Shown here: in pieces, positions 8,367 to 16,557 of the stretch
How the letters are laid out: every line of letters starts with the position of its first letter
How positions within the stretch are numbered: the first letter of the stretch is position 1
Assembly: GCA_050251815.1 (NCBI GenBank)
Contig: JBFWMB010000033.1
Span: 1 to 38,551 of the forward strand
Direction: 5' to 3'
Origin: GWE2-40-63 sp050251815
GTDB taxonomy: Bacteria; Bacteroidota; Bacteroidia; Bacteroidales; SZUA-534
Length of the DNA: 38,551 bases
Translations under genes and position numbers: made by a program
Notes under the pieces: model-generated
Told to the model about the DNA's origin: nothing
Seen by the model: only the letters and a program-made list of their open reading frames with translations
Databases searched by the model: none

Positions 8367-9236
8367 TTATTCTTTTGCTAAAATAAAAATTGAAATAATT
8401 GCCAGCAGCATACCAATAAGCACTATAGGATGAGGTATAACGGCATAAATAATGAGCGACAACAGGATGGTAATAATTGGGGCTATAGCGTTTGTTAAAG
8501 GGCTTACAACAATGGCTTTCCCATACCTAAATGCATATACTATGGCCAATGCTCCAATAGAGTTTAGCAACTGAATTCCAAAAGCTAAATAAGGACCTTT
8601 AAAACCAAAGTTGATGGTTTGAGTCCAATCTGTCATAAATAAGGCAACTGGAGCTAGAAGGATTCCAGTTAGGGTCATATAAAAAAAAATACTTTCTGCT
8701 TTCATGGTGTTATTGGCTAATTTCATAAAAAAAGCCTGTGCACCCCAAGCCACAAAAACTATCAATGCCCAAAATACCCATAAATACCCTGTAAAGGAAG
8801 CGTTAGGATCCTGATAGGAAAGCCAGGGAATTGCAAATAATGCCAACACAATTCCAAACCACCCCCTTTTACTGGCTTTTTCTTTTAAGATAAAAATTGA
8901 TAATAAAATGGTAACTACAGGAGATAACGAAATAATAGGAAAAATTAAATAAGCGGGACCATTTACGATGGCACCTGTGAACAAAGCTAACTGTCCTCCA
9001 GCTCCTAGCAAACCAATAGTTACTCCGTATATTATTGATTTAAAACTTTTTTCAATTTTCCAATTAATAATTTTTAATCCAATAATTGCTGGGATAATCA
9101 TGGTTAATGACCAAACGACATAAATTAAAGTACCCGGGAAACCTGCATTTTCAGATATTTCAGTAAATGCGCCCCAAACCCCCCAGAACAATGTGGTTAC
9201 TAAAGCATAAACTAACCATAGTTTGTTTTTAATCAT
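8367..9236 (-). CDS. EamA/DMT-family permease
   Basis: 289 residues, almost entirely hydrophobic, with about ten predicted membrane segments arranged as two five-helix EamA halves. The first half starts MIKNKLWLVYALVTTLFWGVWGAF-like; the second begins near residue 150 (YLWVFWALIVFVAWGAQAFF). Such drug/metabolite transporters move small solutes, including sugars, amino acids and nucleotides, across the inner membrane. Its place downstream of the SusCD block and upstream of a DUF4832 gene suggests uptake or release of a product of the locus, but the substrate cannot be read from the sequence. A strong terminator separates it from the binding-protein gene, so it probably has its own promoter in 9237-9317, where I found no clear TAnnTTTG. 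Confidence 0.8.
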   Translation of the reverse strand: MIKNKLWLVYALVTTLFWGVWGAFTEISENAGFPGTLIYVVWSLTMIIPAIIGLKIINWKIEKSFKSIIYGVTIGLLGAGGQLALFTGAIVNGPAYLIFPIISLSPVVTILLSIFILKEKASKRGWFGIVLALFAIPWLSYQDPNASFTGYLWVFWALIVFVAWGAQAFFMKLANNTMKAESIFFYMTLTGILLAPVALFMTDWTQTINFGFKGPYLAFGIQLLNSIGALAIVYAFRYGKAIVVSPLTNAIAPIITILLSLIIYAVIPHPIVLIGMLLAIISIFILAKE

Positions 9237-9310
9237 TTATTGTAACGTATTAAAAGTTAATGTAAAACAACTAGTCATTTTTCTATTACCTACTTGTTAT
9301 TTCTTGTGTC

Positions 9311-9364
9311 AAAAAAAAATAAGCGAGAAGTCAATTTACTTATCATATTTGACTCCCGCTTATT
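9311..9364 (-). terminator. Rho-independent terminator after the SusCD-binding protein genes
   Basis: On the minus strand, arm 9364-9348 (AATAAGCGGGAGTCAAA) pairs with 9334-9318 with one bulge, followed by a run of T (complement of the A run at 9311-9319). It lies 44 bases past the stop of the glycan-binding lipoprotein and closes the susC-susD-binding protein transcript. Confidence 0.8.
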
Positions 9365-9407
9365 TTCTACTGCTATTAACTAACCTAAATTGAAATTATG
9401 AAAAAAC

Positions 9408-10331
9408 TTATTGCATGTCAATTAACCAGCCCTTAGCTGTTTCACCTTCAGCTGCTTTGTTGGGAGCATAGCCCACATCAGCCCACGATTCTGGATCGCT
9501 TAAAAATACGGCTATTGAAATAACATCATTACTCAAAGAGGGAACCTTATCGCGTTTAAATCCGATTTCGATGGCTCCATTTTCACCAATGTTTGCAATA
9601 TGCCCCTGAGTAGCATAACCAGTTGGAAAAGGTTTGTCGTCAAGCCAAGCCCATTCATCTTGCGCAGCCTCTGGATCAAAATAAAAAGAGGTAAAATCTT
9701 CAGTTGTGCTTATTGAGAACTGTCCTTCAACTAAATAATCGCCACCCATTGTTGGCCAAATCCAACCTCTGCTACCGGTTAAGGTATCGTTATCGATATC
9801 AAAATACACATCAAACCAATACCCATATTCAATAGTACCATTAAACTCAAGATACATATAAATATAATTGGCATCATAATCTACTTTAGCCTTGGTAACT
9901 ATGCCTGCTAAATCGCCACCAGAACTCATTAAAAATTTCTCTTCAATAACTGAATCCCAATCGTCAAATGAGTTATCAGTCAGACTAATCCGGGTTTCTT
10001 TATCAACCTTAACTTTGGTTGAAATTACGTGGGGTTCATCGTTAGCATCAAAAACAGTTAACTTAACTGTGTATTCCCCTTTTAATGCATAAGTGTGCAC
10101 AGGATCTTTTTCAGTAGATGATTCTCCATCGCCAAAATCCCATGCGTAGGTCACTTCGCCGCTAACATCCGAAGTATTTGTAAAAGTAACGACTAAACCG
10201 TTCGTTACATAAGTAAATAAAGCTTCACCAGTAATTGGAGCTGGATCATCACCATCATTTCCGCACGAAGTAACCAATAATCCAGTTACCAGTGTGAGTG
10301 CTAAAAACATAAATAAATTTTTCATTTTCAT
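9408..10331 (-). CDS. Surface glycan-binding lipoprotein with PKD and CBM9-like domains (SusE/F position)
   Basis: 307 residues. Lipoprotein signal ending LLVTSC (Cys23) followed by GNDGDDP, an acidic stretch typical of surface export. A PKD domain covers about 35-110 (YAWDFGDGESS, DPVHTYALKGEYTVKLTV). A CBM9/DOMON-like beta-sandwich covers about 115-307 with VYFDIDNDTLTGSRGW and GGDYLVEGQF. The gene is 33 bases after susD, in the usual place for a SusE/SusF or SGBP protein, and precedes a terminator. Its role is probably to hold the target glycan at the cell surface for SusCD. The second domain resembles the N-terminal domain of the phosphoesterase at 4200-6173: both share a D-x-DN-x(2-3)-TG stretch followed by (D/E)YL(V/I)E. 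Confidence 0.8.
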   Translation of the reverse strand: MKMKNLFMFLALTLVTGLLVTSCGNDGDDPAPITGEALFTYVTNGLVVTFTNTSDVSGEVTYAWDFGDGESSTEKDPVHTYALKGEYTVKLTVFDANDEPHVISTKVKVDKETRISLTDNSFDDWDSVIEEKFLMSSGGDLAGIVTKAKVDYDANYIYMYLEFNGTIEYGYWFDVYFDIDNDTLTGSRGWIWPTMGGDYLVEGQFSISTTEDFTSFYFDPEAAQDEWAWLDDKPFPTGYATQGHIANIGENGAIEIGFKRDKVPSLSNDVISIAVFLSDPESWADVGYAPNKAAEGETAKGWLIDMQ

Positions 10332-10364
10332 AATTTAAGATTTAAAATTTAACGAAGTATAAAA

Positions 10365-11888
10365 CTAATTTTGGATGCAAAGTTTATTTGTATTAATCTC
10401 ATCAATAGGGATGTAATATAGTTTTGAATTATCGTCCCACTTAATAATTAAATTATCAATGGTTGATGGAGGATTAGTGGCTAAGTTAATATCACCAACT
10501 GTTAAACCCTTAATATGATATCCCCAGTAGGTGCGATCCATATCTCTTTTATTGCGGAATACATCAAAAAAACGATGTCCTTCAAAGGCTAGTTCCAATC
10601 GCTTTTCTTCCAATACTACATCTAAAATGGTTTTACCAGCAGGTACTGATGTAATTAAGTCGTCTGCTAATCCCCTATTTTTGCGTATTTCGTTTATATC
10701 GTCAAGTGCCAGATCGGGCTTATTTGTTTTGGCATAAGCTTCGGCCCTGTTCAAATACATTTCGGACAAACGAAACATTACAGGAGAAGATAAATTAGGG
10801 TCGCCATTTTGAAAGCTAAACTTTGTTATATAATACACCTCAATTCCATTTTTCTTTGATACCATATCATTGTCATCCAATAAGGTATCAATAAATACCC
10901 AACGTGTATCATTCATATTCTTCGCTAATAATTCCCGATACGAAGGAGACGCAAATTCTTCGCCCCAACCAGAGTTTCCATCACTATAGAGCATAGAAGC
11001 AATTGATCCAAATTTACCACGATTGTCGCTATCGGTAAAGGCAATTAACCAAATGGTTTCAGATTTTGAAATGGCATTGGCAAAAAAATCAGGCAATGAC
11101 GATTCTGTTTCAAGTGAAAATCTCTTCGATTCAATTACCTGGGTTGAAGCATCAATAGCTCCCTGAAAATTGTCCATGTTTATGTAAACTCTTGATAAAA
11201 GAGCCTGTGCAGCTTCTTTGGATGCAAACTCTTTTCCACGGGGTTTATTCATATATAATTCAGCCTTTTCCAGATCACTTATAATAGCATCGTAGGTTTC
11301 CTGAATGGTGGCACGTGCTTTATCTTTAGGTTCAGATGTTGATAATCGGAGTATAATACCTAAATCAGTTTCAGGATTACTAATTGCGTATGGTTTAGCA
11401 TAAAAACGTACCAGATTAAACATACTAAAGGCTCTAAGAAAATAGTTCTCACCTAAGAGTTGTTGCATATCTTCGGTAAGGTCACCTTTATCTTCCAATA
11501 TTTGAATGGCTGTGTTCGTACCACTTATTATTTTATAGGAAGCATACCAAAAATACCTTGAATTGGGTTGATCAGGTGAGTGAGTATAGGTAAAACTATA
11601 GTATAAAGGGTCTTCAGTTTTTTGACCACAAACAATATCATCTGAAGAAAAATCAGATAATTGAAAATACTGCCTAAGATAAGAATTGTTATCATCTTGG
11701 AAACCCTGAAACTCAAGTCCATCCTTAAAAAGGGCATAATTTCCATTGGTTACATTGATTAACCCATCGGCAGTTCCAGCAATTGACCCTGTAGAAACCT
11801 GATCTGATGGATAAACATCTAAATCGCTGCATGAACTAAGAAATCCCACAGCACCTAAAATCAAAAATAGAGAAATTATCTTTTTCAT
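10365..11888 (-). CDS. susD: SusD/RagB-family outer-membrane glycan-binding lipoprotein
   Basis: 507 residues from the ATG at 11888. An earlier in-frame ATG at 11912 would overlap susC by 14 bases and put MLNFKRIA before the signal peptide, so the inner start MKKIISLFLI is preferred. Lipoprotein signal with FLSSC, then DLDVYPSD. SusD hallmarks: an N-terminal TPR-like region (YWYASYKIISGTNTAIQIL), ENYFLRAFSMFNLVRFYAKPY near 150-170, and the C-terminal RLSEMYLNRAEAYAK ... ELAFEGHRFFDVFR. It partners with the SusC transporter encoded 10 bases upstream and lids the barrel for oligosaccharide uptake. Ligand specificity cannot be read; the neighbourhood points to GalNAc/galactosamine glycans. Confidence 0.93.
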   Translation of the reverse strand: MKKIISLFLILGAVGFLSSCSDLDVYPSDQVSTGSIAGTADGLINVTNGNYALFKDGLEFQGFQDDNNSYLRQYFQLSDFSSDDIVCGQKTEDPLYYSFTYTHSPDQPNSRYFWYASYKIISGTNTAIQILEDKGDLTEDMQQLLGENYFLRAFSMFNLVRFYAKPYAISNPETDLGIILRLSTSEPKDKARATIQETYDAIISDLEKAELYMNKPRGKEFASKEAAQALLSRVYINMDNFQGAIDASTQVIESKRFSLETESSLPDFFANAISKSETIWLIAFTDSDNRGKFGSIASMLYSDGNSGWGEEFASPSYRELLAKNMNDTRWVFIDTLLDDNDMVSKKNGIEVYYITKFSFQNGDPNLSSPVMFRLSEMYLNRAEAYAKTNKPDLALDDINEIRKNRGLADDLITSVPAGKTILDVVLEEKRLELAFEGHRFFDVFRNKRDMDRTYWGYHIKGLTVGDINLATNPPSTIDNLIIKWDDNSKLYYIPIDEINTNKLCIQN

Positions 11889-11898
11889 TGCAATACGT

Positions 11899-14883
11899 TT
11901 AAAATTTAACATTTAAGGTGGCTATAATTTGTCGGTTGTTAGGATATTTAAAGTCACTAACACCAGGCATTGACCATGATTCTTTATTTAGCGTAACTTC
12001 AGGATCTTGTCCCCAAAAATCGGTAAAAACAAATAGATTATTACCAGTTAAAGCAACCGACATATCTTTCAATTTCATGGCAGAACTCCATTTCTTAGGC
12101 AAAGTATAGGCTAAGCTAATGGTGCGTATTTTAAAATAGCTGCCGTCTTCAATGTATCGGGACGAAGTTTCTTTGGATAAAGAATTGTTTTGCATGCTCG
12201 GATGGGTAGCTACATCGCCGGGTTTTTCCCAACGGGACCAATCATCCTTTGGTTTCATGTTATTATAATAGGGTTCATGTCCATCACTATCCATAAATAT
12301 ACGGGTTGCATTATACACATCATTTCCGTATTGATAAGTTGCATTTACACTCAATGAAATGTTTTTATACGAAAGGGTTGCATTTAATCCACCCATAAAT
12401 TCAGGAAGGGCATTGCCTACTTCCTGAGGTGAGGCTTCTGAATAATTAGCCGTTGGCTCTCGACTAATAATATTGCCACTTTCATCGCGTGATATTTTTT
12501 CCCATAGCGGTCCCCCGGTTTGGGTATCAACACCTAACCATTTGGGCAGATAAAAGGTGTATAGTTGAGCACCATTTCTATAGATTTGACTTACACCACC
12601 GATAGTAGAAATAATAGGTAAATCCATATCGGATAGTTCATTGCTGTTTTTTGCAAAAGTAAAATCTGTTGTAAATTTAAAATCGCCTCTATCTATGTTT
12701 ATTGTTGATAAGGCCAATTCAAATCCTTTATTTACCACAGTACCACCGTTTTCATAACGATTTTCAAAACCTTGAGATAAAGGCTGTGCAGCCAGTACAA
12801 TTAAATCTTTGGTAACATTATTGTATACATCAAAGGTAAAATTAACTCTTTTAAATAACTCCAGATCAATACCCACATTGAACTGATTGGTGTGTTCCCA
12901 GGTCAAATCAGGATTAGCTAATTGATAAGGAAAAGCTGCAGTATGTCCATTATATTGAGTACTTAAATCAAATAATGGTAAAAATTTTCCGGGTCCTATT
13001 TCTGGATCACCGGTAACCCCAAAACTGGAACGTAATTTTAATAAAGAAACAAAACTAACCTCATTCAAAAAGTTTAGTTTATGTAATAAAACCGAAGCTG
13101 AAATACTAGGAAAATGAGCTACCCTGTTGTTTGCAGGAAAGTTAGAAGTTTCATCAATACGGTATGAACCGGTTAAAAAATAAGTTTTTAAATAGTTGTA
13201 ATTTACCTGTGAAATAAATGAGCGAAATATTTCCGAAGCATTATAACCATTGATTTGATATTCACCAGAAGCGACCGAGGGAACCTCAAATCCCTGAGGT
13301 AGTCCGGTGCCACTAACTCCCAATGTTTCATAATAACTTTTTTCATATTCAACTCCAACCAAGCCATCTACATTGTGTTCTCCAAATGCTTTGTTAAAAT
13401 GCAACATGTTGGTTGAAATGCCGCTAAACCATTGGGACTGGTCTTCAGCAATATAACCTTTATTGGAATAAGTTCCTGCTGCCAGTGCAGATACATAATT
13501 ATGGCCTTTACTCGTGCTATAGTTTAAACGATTTGAACTTGAAAATGATAACCAATCATACAGTTGTACATTCAAGACTAAATCATAATCAGCAGCAATT
13601 CCTTTATAACTATTTTCTGAATTGTCGGATGTGTGGAAGGGATTAATTGGGTCACGCGACCACCAGCCTGTTCCATCAGCTACTTTTTTAGCATTTTTCC
13701 CATCAATATAACGAGCACTTCCGTCTGCATTAAAAGGATTATCCCATGGCACTCCAAGATAAGTATAATACATTGTCATGTAATCATAAGAAGTACCTCT
13801 GGAACCCGTTAAATTCACATTATTTTTTAAAGATATTTTATCAGTAAATTTATAATTGGTGTTCGCCCTTAAATTTAACTTCTCAAAACCGGTTGTGGCA
13901 AATGTACCTTGTTCATTATAATAGGTTCCACTTATATAATATCCCAATTTATTACTATTGCCACTTGCGGCCAGGTAATATTTTTGAATTGGAGCAGGTT
14001 TAAAAGCTTCATCAACCCAATTGTAATTTAATGATTCTAATTCTTTAGGATAATCGGAATAAAATTTAATCTTGTCAATCTGATGGGTGTCGTAATCGCG
14101 ATACAACTCAGAACTCAATTCATAAAACTCTTTTCCATTCATCATTTGGATGTTTCCATGATTGGCCGTATTGAATCCATAACTTGCCTGGAATTCATAA
14201 TTACTGTTTTCGCCTTTAGCCGATTTCGTGGTAACTACAATAACTCCCTTATTGGCTCTCGCTCCATACATACCAGTTGCACCAGCATCTTTTAAAACCG
14301 TTAAGGTTTCCACATCACTCGGGTCGAATGCTCCCCCGATTATTCCGTCGACCACATACAAGGGTTCTGCATTACCGGCATTTATGGTAGAAACACCCCT
14401 AATTCGAATCTCAGATCCTCCCCCTGGTGCTCCTGAACTCGATACCACCTGAACTCCGGACACCTTACCCTGAAGCAGTCCTGCCACGTCGTTTGATGGA
14501 GTATCGTTCAATTTTTTTGAAGAAATTACGGCTACAGCACTGGATATTTCAGTTCTTGACTTATTACTATAACCTAACACTACCAATTCACCAATATCAA
14601 ATGCAAAAGGAACAAGATTAATGTTCATTTTTTGGTTAATATTTTGAACAGCGCTTTTTTGTGTTTCATAGCCAATATAGCTGAAAACAAGCGTATCGTT
14701 TAAGGCTGCATTTATTTCAAACCTTCCTTCAAAATTAGTAATTGTCCCAGTAGTTGTCCCTTGAACAACAATACTAACACCTGGTAATTCAATATTATTC
14801 TCATCGACTATTACTCCAGTAACCTGGGTAAAACCGACAAGAGCGTACAATTGAATCAATAAAATAGCTACAATTTTTTTCAT
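11899..14883 (-). CDS. susC: SusC/RagA-family TonB-dependent outer-membrane transporter
   Basis: 994 residues. Signal peptide about 1-19 (ALVGFTQ). Carboxypeptidase-D-like regulatory domain about 20-95 (VTGVIVDENNIELPGVSIVV, GTITNFEGRFEI). Plug domain about 105-225 with LQGKVSGVQVVSSSGAPGGG, EIRIRGVSTI and PLYVVDGII. The long 22-strand barrel ends in FKYPNNRQIIATLNVKF, with the aromatic C-terminus of outer-membrane barrels. Length matches SusC (about 1000). It imports oligosaccharides with energy from TonB-ExbBD, with SusD as lid. The 167-base gap from the upstream NodB-like gene contains its own putative promoter, so susCD may be expressed both alone and by read-through. Confidence 0.95.
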   Translation of the reverse strand: MKKIVAILLIQLYALVGFTQVTGVIVDENNIELPGVSIVVQGTTTGTITNFEGRFEINAALNDTLVFSYIGYETQKSAVQNINQKMNINLVPFAFDIGELVVLGYSNKSRTEISSAVAVISSKKLNDTPSNDVAGLLQGKVSGVQVVSSSGAPGGGSEIRIRGVSTINAGNAEPLYVVDGIIGGAFDPSDVETLTVLKDAGATGMYGARANKGVIVVTTKSAKGENSNYEFQASYGFNTANHGNIQMMNGKEFYELSSELYRDYDTHQIDKIKFYSDYPKELESLNYNWVDEAFKPAPIQKYYLAASGNSNKLGYYISGTYYNEQGTFATTGFEKLNLRANTNYKFTDKISLKNNVNLTGSRGTSYDYMTMYYTYLGVPWDNPFNADGSARYIDGKNAKKVADGTGWWSRDPINPFHTSDNSENSYKGIAADYDLVLNVQLYDWLSFSSSNRLNYSTSKGHNYVSALAAGTYSNKGYIAEDQSQWFSGISTNMLHFNKAFGEHNVDGLVGVEYEKSYYETLGVSGTGLPQGFEVPSVASGEYQINGYNASEIFRSFISQVNYNYLKTYFLTGSYRIDETSNFPANNRVAHFPSISASVLLHKLNFLNEVSFVSLLKLRSSFGVTGDPEIGPGKFLPLFDLSTQYNGHTAAFPYQLANPDLTWEHTNQFNVGIDLELFKRVNFTFDVYNNVTKDLIVLAAQPLSQGFENRYENGGTVVNKGFELALSTINIDRGDFKFTTDFTFAKNSNELSDMDLPIISTIGGVSQIYRNGAQLYTFYLPKWLGVDTQTGGPLWEKISRDESGNIISREPTANYSEASPQEVGNALPEFMGGLNATLSYKNISLSVNATYQYGNDVYNATRIFMDSDGHEPYYNNMKPKDDWSRWEKPGDVATHPSMQNNSLSKETSSRYIEDGSYFKIRTISLAYTLPKKWSSAMKLKDMSVALTGNNLFVFTDFWGQDPEVTLNKESWSMPGVSDFKYPNNRQIIATLNVKF

Positions 14884-14917
14884 TTTAAATCAGTTTATTT
14901 CTAATAATTATAGTAAG

Positions 14918-14946
14918 CAAAAATAACATTCGATAAATATACAAAA
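14918..14946 (-). promoter_or_regulatory. Putative susC promoter
   Basis: On the minus strand TATTTTTG (14925-14918) matches the TAnnTTTG -7 box and lies 34 bases before the susC ATG. TTTTG (14946-14942) is a possible -33 element, but the 16-base spacing is shorter than usual. Unlike the three promoters at 291, 23408 and 28648 it lacks GAAAGTA 12 bases upstream. Confidence 0.4.
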
Positions 14947-15050
14947 CTTTTAATAATATCAATAACCTTTTTTATATATTTTATTGCAGTTTTATAATTT
15001 TCTTTTCCTTTCTTTTAAAATCAAATAAAAAGTTCGTATTACAAGTTCCT

Positions 15051-16547
15051 TTAAAATTTTAAATTAATTATGCCAGAATTGCCCTGGATATTGGTTGCTC
15101 TAATATCGAGTCTTAGTAATCTTTGTGATACATCATAGTTTTCACCCAATAATTTGATGTCTTTGTTATTTATGCTTACCGATTTGGGAGATTTACATTT
15201 TATATAAACACGCTGATTTCCATATATTTTAACTGAAACTAAAGTCTTATGCGAAAATTCCTCAACGCTGTATACATTGTAGGTTCCGTGGTTGATTACA
15301 GCAAAAGGCATTTGAGTAGCGGCCAATGAATACTTCAATACATACCTTTCTTTATTAAGCATTGGCAAATAAATAAAACCATAACCAGCCTCTTCATAAT
15401 AAGAAGCTATGGGTTTGTCGTTTAAAGTTGCCATCGATACATGAAACCCTTCAGCTAATTTTAGCTTTAGGACCATATTATTCAGTAATTTGTATTGGTA
15501 ATATTCATCAGGCATGTTTCGGTTATCAATTTCAACTGTTCCCATTTCCCTTTCTGAGACCATAGTATATTTCTTATACAACCATTGAGAGTAGAACTGT
15601 TCACTATTTTTAGCTGCATATCTTTCCCGATTTGACTGAACCATTTTATAATATTCAATCCACTTTTTATTGGTTTCCTCCTGCATAAAATCATCCTGAG
15701 CCAACCAATTACTCCAGTGTGATTCAATCATATCAGATTCTTGTAGCTCAAGGTCAACTGTAGGCAATTTGGACAATTCGAACCATTCATTACCATAAGT
15801 GATTCTATTTACAACAACAATACCGTTATCAAATCCCCCTCCGTTATTTCCCTTTGGGGGATTCAACTCACTTATCTCTTCAAATAAGGTATTGGCATAT
15901 TTAACACCTGCTTCGCTCATTATTTTTCCGGTACTGTATTTACCCTGGGGGTTCCAGTAATAAGCATAGGAACAGGGAACAAAACTCTCCGGAAAAGAAT
16001 GACCATTTTCTTCTGATAAGCCGTACTGAGCCATAATTTTTTTAAAGCATTGGATATGCTCTTTCATTATTTCTTCAGGCCAGGGATAATTATCAACTTT
16101 ATTGTACCATTCAGCTCTTTTTAATTGCCCATTTAACCAATATTCATGACCCAGCCCATGCAATCCAAATTCTAAGTGGGCAGCATTTTCTTGAACATAC
16201 TTCATAATTTCAACCTGCTCAGGGCAAACGTTTGCTGAATTATCCCAGTTGGCTCCTTGCCATGTTGTTGTAGGAAATTTGGCAAGAATATTTTCCCTAT
16301 CCATTTCACTCAAAACAAACAAACCTTGTACACGAACACCAACTGCTTTGCATACTTCTACAATGGCTTTGTAATCCTTAATATCCATTTTCCGGTCTAA
16401 GCCTATGCGATAGGGACCTACTTCATCGACATCTCCTGAATTATTACCAATATTCCAGCCTAAATCGTCGATAGCAAATGCAAAAGGACGGGGAAAAATG
16501 ATTCCTGCATTTTGAGTTGTAACACGTTGTTCGTTTGTTGTTTGCAT
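15051..16547 (-). CDS. NodB-like (polysaccharide deacetylase-fold) protein without signal peptide
   Basis: 498 residues; no signal peptide or lipobox, so apparently cytoplasmic. The N-terminal half (about 20-240) looks like a NodB/CE4-type barrel: FAFAIDDLGW gives an Asp-Asp pair (27-28), and EFGLHGLGHEYW gives His130-x3-His134. These are the usual metal-binding D and HxxxH of polysaccharide deacetylases. Other motifs are SFPESFVPCSYAYYWNP and HWSNWL. The C-terminal about 170 residues are beta-rich and end VSINNKDIKLLG ... NSGIINLKF. It is the last gene of the agaS operon, 10 bases after the GH36 gene. A role in removing N-acetyl groups from a GalNAc product would fill a gap in the pathway, but that is inference; a glycosidase with a similar barrel is possible. 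Confidence 0.55.
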   Translation of the reverse strand: MQTTNEQRVTTQNAGIIFPRPFAFAIDDLGWNIGNNSGDVDEVGPYRIGLDRKMDIKDYKAIVEVCKAVGVRVQGLFVLSEMDRENILAKFPTTTWQGANWDNSANVCPEQVEIMKYVQENAAHLEFGLHGLGHEYWLNGQLKRAEWYNKVDNYPWPEEIMKEHIQCFKKIMAQYGLSEENGHSFPESFVPCSYAYYWNPQGKYSTGKIMSEAGVKYANTLFEEISELNPPKGNNGGGFDNGIVVVNRITYGNEWFELSKLPTVDLELQESDMIESHWSNWLAQDDFMQEETNKKWIEYYKMVQSNRERYAAKNSEQFYSQWLYKKYTMVSEREMGTVEIDNRNMPDEYYQYKLLNNMVLKLKLAEGFHVSMATLNDKPIASYYEEAGYGFIYLPMLNKERYVLKYSLAATQMPFAVINHGTYNVYSVEEFSHKTLVSVKIYGNQRVYIKCKSPKSVSINNKDIKLLGENYDVSQRLLRLDIRATNIQGNSGIINLKF

Positions 16548-16557
16548 AGAATTAATT

